Shown here: positions 21,351 through 27,018 of the stretch, piece by piece
Numbering within the stretch: position 1 is the first letter of the stretch
Layout: the number at the start of each line of letters is the position of its first letter
Origin: JBOHCT01 sp050699055
Lineage (GTDB): Bacteria > Actinomycetota > Actinomycetes > Streptosporangiales > JBOHCT01
DNA: 27,018 nucleotides
NCBI GenBank assembly: GCA_050699055.1
Contig: JBOHCT010000031.1
Span: 1-27,018 of the forward strand
Direction: 5' to 3'
The notes under the pieces: model-generated
Seen by the model: the letters and a program-made list of their open reading frames with translations, nothing else
The model's database searches: none
What the model was told of the DNA's origin: nothing
Program-made: the position numbers and the translations under genes

Positions 21351-22781
21351 TCACCAGTCGCGGACCGGCAGCCCTTCGGCGTACCCGGAGGCGGTCTGCA
21401 CGCCGACGACCGCGCGCTCGTGCAGCTCGCTCAGGTCGTGGGCGCCCGCGTAGGTGCACGCGCTGCGCACGCCCGCGACGATCGTGTCGAGCAGGTCCTC
21501 CACCCCGGGGTGTTCGGGGTCGAGGTACCTGCGTCCCGTCGAGATCCCCTCTTCGAAGAGCGCCTTGCGTGCCCGGTCGTAGGGGCTGTCCTGGGCCGTC
21601 CGCAGCCGTACGGCGCGGGCGGACGCCATCCCGAAGCTCTCCTTGTACGGCCGTCCCTCATTGTCGTCGTGCAGGTCCCCCGGCGACTCGTAGGTCCCAG
21701 CGAACCACGACCCGACCATCACGTTCGACGCGCCGGCGGCGAGGGACAGCGCGACGTCGCGCGGACTGCGCACGCCGCCGTCGGCCCAGACGTACCGGCC
21801 GAGCCGGCGGGCCTCGGTGGCGCACTCCGCTACCGCGGAGAACTGCGGGCGCCCGACGCCGGTCATCATCCGCGTCGTGCACATGGCGCCGGGCCCGACG
21901 CCGACCTTCACGATGTCGGCGCCGGCCTCGACGAGGTCGCGTACGCCCGCGGCCGACACGACGTTGCCGGCCGCGACGGGGACCCGCGGGTCGAGCGACC
22001 GTATCGACCTAAGCGCGGCGAGCATCTTCTCCTGATGGCCGTGGGCGGTGTCGACGACAAGGACATCGACGCCGCCGTCGAGCAGGCTCTCGGCCCTGCC
22101 CGCGACATCGCCGTTCACGCCGATGGCCGCGGCGATCCGCAGCCGCCCTCGCGGGTCGACGGCCGGGGTGTACACGGTCGCGCGCAGGGCGCCGACCCGT
22201 GTAAGGACCCCGGCGAGCCGCCCGGCGTCGTCGACGACCGGTGCGAGCCGGTGCCGCCCGTGCAGGCGGTCGAACGCCTCCCGCGGATCCACGTCCTCCC
22301 GCAGCGTCAGCGGCGGGGTCGACATGATCTCCCCGACCTGCGTGAAGCGATCGACCCCGCCGCAGTCGGCCTCGGTGACCACGCCGACCGGCCGGTCGTC
22401 CGCGACCACGACGACGGCGCCGTGCGCGCGCTTCGGCAGCAGATGCAGGGCCGTGCTGATGGTGTCGGTCGGCGAGAGGGTGATCGGGGTGTCGTGGACG
22501 AGGTGGCGGCGCTTGACCCACGCGACGACGTCCGCGACGACATCGAGCGGGATGTCCTGCGGGATCACCGCCAGGCCGCCGCGCCGCGCGAGCGTCTCCG
22601 CCATCCGCCGGCCGGAGACGGCGGTCATGTTCGCGGCGACGACCGGGGTGGTGGTGCCGCTGCCGTCTCCGCTCGAGAGGTTCACGTCCAGCCTCGACCC
22701 CACGTCCGAGCGCTCGGGGACCATGAAGACGTCGTCGAACGTCAGGTCGTACGGCGGGACTACATCGTTGAGGAAGCGCAC
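21351..22781 (-). CDS. guaB1: GuaB1-family IMP dehydrogenase-related protein (GMP reductase type)
   Basis: 476 residues. IMPDH/GMPR barrel split by a CBS pair (about 96-150 and 152-205). Active-site Cys301 in KVGVGPGAMCTTRMMTGVG; nucleotide-binding VDTAHGHQ (243-250) and WADGGVRSPRDVALSLAAGASNVMVGSWFAGTYESPGD. Mycobacterial GuaB1 has been shown to be a CBS-containing GMP reductase, converting GMP to IMP for purine salvage, and this protein has the same layout and length. Start GTG 22781 has no Shine-Dalgarno; TAAGCT lies 9 bases upstream, so a leaderless or near-leaderless transcript is likely. Monocistronic by context. Confidence 0.92.
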   Translation of the reverse strand: MRFLNDVVPPYDLTFDDVFMVPERSDVGSRLDVNLSSGDGSGTTTPVVAANMTAVSGRRMAETLARRGGLAVIPQDIPLDVVADVVAWVKRRHLVHDTPITLSPTDTISTALHLLPKRAHGAVVVVADDRPVGVVTEADCGGVDRFTQVGEIMSTPPLTLREDVDPREAFDRLHGRHRLAPVVDDAGRLAGVLTRVGALRATVYTPAVDPRGRLRIAAAIGVNGDVAGRAESLLDGGVDVLVVDTAHGHQEKMLAALRSIRSLDPRVPVAAGNVVSAAGVRDLVEAGADIVKVGVGPGAMCTTRMMTGVGRPQFSAVAECATEARRLGRYVWADGGVRSPRDVALSLAAGASNVMVGSWFAGTYESPGDLHDDNEGRPYKESFGMASARAVRLRTAQDSPYDRARKALFEEGISTGRRYLDPEHPGVEDLLDTIVAGVRSACTYAGAHDLSELHERAVVGVQTASGYAEGLPVRDW

Positions 22782-22795
22782 GGTTCGCGGAGCTT

Positions 22796-22811
22796 ACCCG
22801 CTTCGGCGGGT
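22796..22811. promoter_or_regulatory. TTCG-loop inverted repeat in the guaB1 promoter region
   Basis: ACCCGCTTCGGCGGGT forms perfect 6-bp arms around TTCG. It sits 15-30 bases upstream of the guaB1 GTG, overlapping the -10 candidate (TAAGCT, minus strand). The position suits an operator. No T-run follows in either direction, so it is not a convincing terminator. Confidence 0.4.
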
Positions 22812-23060
22812 GGTCGTGACCCCCGCGCGGATGCCCCGGCGTCGGCGGTGCTCCGTCAGCGGTCCGCCACAGGATGTCACGAGCGGTTAGCTCGCTCTTA
22901 CCCCGAAGAGGGCTTGTGTGGTCCTGATGTCCGAGGGACGTTTGATATGAGGGTGGCTCGCCGGGCCGGGGTGCGGCACGAACCGTGAACTCTTTGGTCC
23001 GCGTCACCGCGGCCGATTTCCGCGAGCCGGGTTTCGTACATCGGATCGGGAGGTGGCATC
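22812..23060. other. Intergenic region between guaB1 and the formaldehyde dehydrogenase gene
   Basis: No open frame with family resemblance. It must contain the promoter for the gene at 23061, but no strong -35/-10 pair was found; TTTGATATG near 22940-22948 is the most AT-rich candidate. The GGGAGG at 23048-23053 is the ribosome-binding site of the next gene. Confidence 0.5.
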
Positions 23061-24203
23061 GTGCGCGCGGTTGTGTACCAAGAGCCGTTCCGGGTGGCGG
23101 TGGAAAGTGTTGACGATCCCCGGATCCAACAACCGAACGACGTGATAGTCCGGGTCACGTCGACCTGCATCTGCGGTTCCGACCTCCACATGTACGAGGG
23201 GCGCACGGCCGCGGAGCCGGGCATCGTGTTCGGCCACGAGAACCTCGGCGTGATCCAGGAGGTCGGCAGCGGTGTCACCGTGCTGAAGCAGGGTGACCGG
23301 GTGGTGATGCCGTTCAACGTGGCCTGCGGGTTCTGCAAGAACTGCCTCGCGGGCTACACCGGTTTCTGTCTCACGGTGAACCCGTCGGGGTTCGCTGGCG
23401 GGGCGTACGGCTACGTGGCCATGGGGCCCTATCCCGGTGGCCAGGCGGAGTACCTGCGGGTGCCCTACGCCGACTTCAACTGCCTGCCGCTGCCGCCCGG
23501 CACCGAGCATGAGAGCGACTACGCGATGCTGGCCGACATCTTCCCGACCGGCTACCACGGCTGCGAGATCGCTGGGGTGTCGCCGGGCGAGACGGTGGCG
23601 GTGTACGGGGCCGGGCCGGTCGGCCTGATGGCCGCGTACTCCGCGCTGCTCAGGGGGGCCTCGCGGGTGTTCTCGGTCGACCGGGTGCCGGAGCGGCTGC
23701 AGAAGGCGGAGCAGATCGGCGCGGTCCCCGTCGATTTCTCGAAGGGTGACCCGGTCCAGCAGATCAAGGACCAGACGGGCGGCGAGGGCACCGACAAGGG
23801 CGTGGACGCGGTCGGCTATCAGGCGACCGCCCACCACGGGCAGGGGGAGGAGCCGGCCACGGTGCTGAACCAGCTCGTGCAGACGGTGCGGCCCACCGGG
23901 GCGCTGGGCGTGCCCGGCCTGTACGTCCCCTCCGACCCCGGCGGGGTCGACGAGAACGCCAAGCAGGGCATGCTGCTGGTCGCGATCGGCAAGCTGTTCG
24001 AGAAGGGCCTGCGGGTCGGCACCGGGCAGGCGAACGTCAAACGGTACAACCGGCAGCTGCGCGACATGATCACCGAGGGCAGGGCCACGCCGAGCTTCGT
24101 CGTCTCCCACGAGCTACCGCTCGACCAGGCGCCGGACGCCTACCAGAAGTTCGACAAGCGCATCGACGGCTACACCAAGGTCGTTCTCCGGCCTGCTGCC
24201 TGA
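23061..24203 (+). CDS. fdhA: Glutathione-independent formaldehyde dehydrogenase (zinc alcohol dehydrogenase family)
   Basis: 380 residues, medium-chain dehydrogenase. Catalytic zinc ligands C38 (TCICGSDLHMYEGR), H59 (VFGHENLG) and D160 (YAMLADIFPTGYHG); structural zinc C89, C92, C95, C103 in ACGFCKNCLAGYTGFC. NAD-binding GAGPVG (183-188). The region GFAGGAYGYVAMGPYPGGQAEYLRVPYADFN and the long insert GVDAVGYQATAHHGQGEEPATVLNQL match the Pseudomonas-type glutathione-independent enzyme, which holds NAD tightly and can dismutate aldehydes. GTG 23061 is 7 bases after GGGAGG. It is 57 bases before the aquaglyceroporin gene and may be cotranscribed with it. Confidence 0.9.
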   Translation: MRAVVYQEPFRVAVESVDDPRIQQPNDVIVRVTSTCICGSDLHMYEGRTAAEPGIVFGHENLGVIQEVGSGVTVLKQGDRVVMPFNVACGFCKNCLAGYTGFCLTVNPSGFAGGAYGYVAMGPYPGGQAEYLRVPYADFNCLPLPPGTEHESDYAMLADIFPTGYHGCEIAGVSPGETVAVYGAGPVGLMAAYSALLRGASRVFSVDRVPERLQKAEQIGAVPVDFSKGDPVQQIKDQTGGEGTDKGVDAVGYQATAHHGQGEEPATVLNQLVQTVRPTGALGVPGLYVPSDPGGVDENAKQGMLLVAIGKLFEKGLRVGTGQANVKRYNRQLRDMITEGRATPSFVVSHELPLDQAPDAYQKFDKRIDGYTKVVLRPAA

Positions 24204-24260
24204 CCAGGCTCTCGAGGCGCTCCCCGGTTCTGTAGCTGAAGTCGTAAGGGGGATTGAGAT

Positions 24261-25286
24261 ATGCCGGAAGACTCCGCGCCGCAGAGCAGGGACGCATCAG
24301 CACCCACAGAGGCGGAGGAGGTCCATGCCGAACGCCCGCCCGGGAGGGTGCCGGGCGTTCCCGAGATGCCCCCGAACCGGCTGGACCGGACCCGGGAGAA
24401 GCTCGCAGGCTCACATGGCGGGGAGATGCTGGCCGAGTTTTTCGGCACGTTCTTCCTGTGCCTCTTGGGCTGCGGGTCGGTCGCCGTCGCGATCGTGGGC
24501 CTGCCGGGTTCCGGACGCCAGGTCCTCAGCCAGACGCCGTTCGGCCCCGCCGACTGGCTCATCATCGCCTGGGGATGGGGCTTCGGCGTGGTGTTCGGTG
24601 TCTACGTGTGCGCGGGCATCAGCGGGGGCCACATCAACCCCGCTGTCACGCTGGCGTTCGCGCTGCGGCGCGGCTTTCCCTGGCGCAAGGTGCCGGGGTA
24701 CTGGTTCGCGCAGGTCGTCGGTGGGTTCGTGGGTGCCGCCCTGGTGTACGCGACGTATTTCCCGGCGATCAACTGGTACAACGCCCAGAACCACCTCACG
24801 CGCCCGCACTCGCTGAACACTTTCGCGATCTTCGCCACGTTTCCCGCCGAGTATTTCCACGGGTCGTGGACCGGGCCGTTCATCGACCAGGTCGTCGGCA
24901 CGGCGATACTGGTGGCGTTGATCTGGGCGCTGCTCGACAGCCGACATATGGCGCCGGGGTCCAACCTCGCGCCCTTCCTCATTGGTCTGGTCGTGGTCGT
25001 GATCGGCATGTCGTTCGGCACCAACGCGGGGTACGCGATCAACCCCGCTCGTGACTTCGGCCCCCGATTGCTCGCCTACGCGATGGGCTGGGGGCAGGTC
25101 GCCTTCCCCGGGCACTTCCAATGGTTTGGCCATTACTGGTGGATCCCGATAGCCGGACCGATTGCCGGTGGGGCAGTCGGCGCCTTCGCCTACGACTTCT
25201 TCGCGGGCGAAGCGATCCGTGCGCGCCTGCGGCGCAGGGACAGGGAGGCCGCCGCCGAGAGCGCTTCTCCCGCGGGCGAGCGTTGA
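24261..25286 (+). CDS. glpF: Aquaglyceroporin (MIP family, glycerol uptake facilitator)
   Basis: 341 residues, six-helix channel with both NPA boxes: SGGHINPAVT (N126-A128) and GYAINPARDFGPRL (N261-A263). Asp265 right after NPAR marks the glycerol-permeable branch rather than water-only aquaporins. The ~50-residue hydrophilic N-terminal extension and the basic tail RARLRRRDREAAAE are longer than in E. coli GlpF (281). The loop with FPAINWYNAQNHLTRPHSLNTFAIFATFPAEYFH is also extended. ATG 24261 follows AAGGGGGA by 7 bases. With glpK downstream it would supply glycerol for phosphorylation. Confidence 0.93.
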   Translation: MPEDSAPQSRDASAPTEAEEVHAERPPGRVPGVPEMPPNRLDRTREKLAGSHGGEMLAEFFGTFFLCLLGCGSVAVAIVGLPGSGRQVLSQTPFGPADWLIIAWGWGFGVVFGVYVCAGISGGHINPAVTLAFALRRGFPWRKVPGYWFAQVVGGFVGAALVYATYFPAINWYNAQNHLTRPHSLNTFAIFATFPAEYFHGSWTGPFIDQVVGTAILVALIWALLDSRHMAPGSNLAPFLIGLVVVVIGMSFGTNAGYAINPARDFGPRLLAYAMGWGQVAFPGHFQWFGHYWWIPIAGPIAGGAVGAFAYDFFAGEAIRARLRRRDREAAAESASPAGER

Positions 25287-25424
25287 GTGACCGTGCGGGT
25301 GCGTGGGACCTGGTTGGCCTGTCGCCGGGGCGACGAATGACGATAGGACGGTAAGGCTCAGCGGGCGTGAATGGCTGAGGCGCCCGCGCCCGCTGGGTCC
25401 CCGAGACGAGGAGGTTGTGCGCTC

Positions 25425-26942
25425 ATGGCCGAGTACGTGGCCGCGATCGATCAGGGCACGACGAGTACCCGCTGCATCGTCTTCGACCACTCCGGGCACG
25501 TGGTGTCGAGCCACCAGCTGGAGCACCAGCAGATCTATCCGAAGCCCGGATGGGTCGAGCACGATCCTGAGGAGATCTGGTCCAACACGAGGGAGGTGAC
25601 TGGCGCGGCGCTCTCGAAGGCCGACATCACGGCCTCCGAGGTGGTCGCCTGTGGCATCACCAACCAGCGGGAGACCACGGTGGTATGGGACCGCTCGACT
25701 GGGAAGCCGGTCTACAACGCCATCGTGTGGCAGGACACCCGCACCGACCGGATCTGCGCTGAGCTGGCCGCGCTCGGCGGGGGCGCTGACCGGTACAAGG
25801 ACGTCGTGGGTCTTCCGCTCGCCACGTACTTCTCCGGCCCCAAGGTTCGCTGGATCCTCAATAACGTCGAGGGTGCCCGGGAAAGGGCGAAAAGAGGTGA
25901 GCTGCTGTTCGGGAACATCGACAGCTGGCTGTTGTGGAATGCCACCGGCGGCCCGGACGGCGGAATCCACGTCACCGACGTCACCAACGCGTCGCGCACG
26001 ATGCTGATGGACCTGGCCAAACTGGACTGGGACGAAGACATCGCGGCCGAGATGGGTATCCCGCTCGCCATGCTCCCCCAGATCCGCTCCTCGTCGGAAA
26101 GATACGGCACGGTGCGGGCGCGGGGCATGCTGTCCGGCGTCTCGCTGGCCGGCGTGCTGGGGGACCAGCAGGCGGCGACGTTCGGCCAGGTCTGTTTCCG
26201 GGTGGGCGAGGCGAAGAACACCTATGGCACCGGCAACTTCCTTCTCCTCAATACCGGTACCGAGCGGGTGAAGAGCGAGAACGGCCTGCTCACCACCGTC
26301 TGCTACAAGATCGGCGACCATGCCGCCGTCTACGCCCTGGAGGGCTCGATCGCGATCACCGGAGCCTTGGTGCAGTGGTTGCGGGACAACCTCGGTCTCA
26401 TCACGACGGCCCCCGAGGTCGAAGATCTCGCCCGAACGGTGGACGACAACGGCGGTTGTTACTTCGTCCCCGCCTTCTCCGGACTGTTCGCTCCGTACTG
26501 GAGGTCGGACGCCCGTGGCGTCGTCGCTGGGCTGACGCGGTTCGTCAACAAGGGCCACCTCGCGCGGGCGGTGTTGGAGGCGACGGCGTATCAGAGCAAG
26601 GAGATCGTCGACGCCATGCACGCCGACTCCGGGGTGACGCTGAACGAGCTCAGGGTCGATGGCGGGATGGTCGGCAACGAGCTGCTCATGCAGTTCCAGG
26701 CGGACATGCTGGACGTCCCCGTCGTCCGCCCCGCGGCACCCGCGGAAACCACGGCTCTCGGCTCCGCGTACGCGGCGGGCCTGGCCACCGGCTTCTGGCC
26801 GGGCAGCGACGAGCTGCGTCAGCACTGGGTGGAGGACAAGCGTTGGGAGCCGCGGCTGGACGAGGCAACCCGGGCAGGTCTCTACAGGGCCTGGAAGAAG
26901 GCGGTGACCCGGACCTTTGATTGGGTGGAGGAGGAGAGCTGA
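25425..26942 (+). CDS. glpK: Glycerol kinase
   Basis: 505 residues, FGGY-family kinase making glycerol 3-phosphate from glycerol and ATP. Blocks: YVAAIDQGTTSTRCIVFD (phosphate-1), YPKPGWVEHDPEEIW, GITNQRETTVVWDRSTGKPVYNAIVWQDTRT (glycerol contacts), NIDSWLLWNATGG, GVLGDQQAATFGQVCF (adenosine-side loop), KNTYGTGNFLLLNTG, YALEGSIAITGALVQWLRDNL, FSGLFAPYWRSDARG, DGGMVGNELLMQFQADML. Full length and intact. ATG 25425 with GAGGAGG at 25408-25414; upstream in-frame ATG 25371 has no site. 138 bases after glpF, so probably the same unit. No glpD or GylR-type regulator is seen inside the window. Confidence 0.95.
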   Translation: MAEYVAAIDQGTTSTRCIVFDHSGHVVSSHQLEHQQIYPKPGWVEHDPEEIWSNTREVTGAALSKADITASEVVACGITNQRETTVVWDRSTGKPVYNAIVWQDTRTDRICAELAALGGGADRYKDVVGLPLATYFSGPKVRWILNNVEGARERAKRGELLFGNIDSWLLWNATGGPDGGIHVTDVTNASRTMLMDLAKLDWDEDIAAEMGIPLAMLPQIRSSSERYGTVRARGMLSGVSLAGVLGDQQAATFGQVCFRVGEAKNTYGTGNFLLLNTGTERVKSENGLLTTVCYKIGDHAAVYALEGSIAITGALVQWLRDNLGLITTAPEVEDLARTVDDNGGCYFVPAFSGLFAPYWRSDARGVVAGLTRFVNKGHLARAVLEATAYQSKEIVDAMHADSGVTLNELRVDGGMVGNELLMQFQADMLDVPVVRPAAPAETTALGSAYAAGLATGFWPGSDELRQHWVEDKRWEPRLDEATRAGLYRAWKKAVTRTFDWVEEES

Positions 26943-26981
26943 CCGGAGCGCCGACTCGGGGTCTCAGGGGGTGACGCGGGG

Positions 26982-27018
26982 GTGAGCACGTACCCCTATA
27001 CCGCGCACCGTGCGGAGT
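26982..27018 (+). CDS. Possible start of a further gene, cut by the window
   Basis: GTG 26982 opens a frame (S-T-Y-P-Y-T-A-H-R-A-E) that runs to the window end, 39 bases after glpK, with a G-rich stretch (GCGGGG) just upstream. Twelve codons are too few to identify it; a glycerol-3-phosphate dehydrogenase or a regulator would be expected from context. Confidence 0.2.
   Translation, partial: MSTYPYTAHRAE

Noticed and set aside
20970..22988. 672-codon open frame on the plus strand
   Set aside because: Antisense to guaB1 and the small membrane protein; no domain resemblance and heavily biased composition.
24411..26825. 804-codon open frame on the minus strand
   Set aside because: It is antisense to glpF and glpK, both complete and family-typical. 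Long antisense frames are expected at high third-position GC, and the translation is low-complexity R/G/H/V-rich.

Overview
This is a high-GC window with GTG starts, several likely leaderless transcripts, an F420-dependent luciferase-like oxidoreductase, a GuaB1-type IMP-dehydrogenase relative and ABC/two-component cassettes. Together these point to a filamentous actinobacterium, possibly of the Streptosporangiales/Thermomonosporaceae type. That placement is inference from gene content and protein style, not from a marker gene. No rRNA, tRNA, CRISPR array, transposase or phage gene was seen.

Layout. (1) 1-3200: a 5'-truncated SnoaL/NTF2-like gene that begins in a 46-bp imperfect palindrome, then a TetR regulator overlapping an AidB-type acyl-CoA dehydrogenase, then the first ~110 codons of an amidohydrolase that stops making sense where the next gene's 3' end begins. 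(2) 3200-5236: two minus-strand genes carrying four YbjQ-type domains, the upstream one frameshifted by a 4-bp CTAG duplication, divergent from a small conserved hypothetical. (3) 5237-7801: the 3' remnant of an NHL-repeat protein, a small membrane protein that appears to start at CTG behind a structured leader, and an MHS-type MFS transporter. (4) 7880-11427 (minus): a complete ABC ATPase / ABC-2 permease / DesK-type kinase / LuxR response regulator operon with an upstream 12-bp palindrome. (5) 11579-15140 (plus): a C-terminally truncated F420-type oxidoreductase, a lipoprotein with a GDPD fold whose catalytic residues are all replaced, a cytosolic Asp-box propeller translationally coupled to a MoaD/ThiS ubiquitin-like protein ending in Gly-Gly, and a small conserved protein behind a leaderless-type promoter. 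(6) 15195-19519 (minus): L,D-transpeptidase with a secreted proline-rich partner, a DksA/TraR zinc-finger protein, a secreted lipase and a MetE-like methyltransferase. (7) 19603-22781: a GH3 beta-glucosidase C-terminal remnant, an ACMSD-like amidohydrolase, a small membrane protein and GuaB1. (8) 23061-27018 (plus): glutathione-independent formaldehyde dehydrogenase, aquaglyceroporin and glycerol kinase, a one-carbon/glycerol block.

Most of the window is ordinary accessory and metabolic chromosome. Points worth a second look are the propeller plus ubiquitin-like pair, the dead GDPD lipoprotein, the CTG-start gene with a ribosome-binding-site-sequestering leader, the YbjQ cluster with its fresh frameshift, and the unusual number (four or five) of truncated genes in 20 kb, which suggests a region undergoing deletion and decay.
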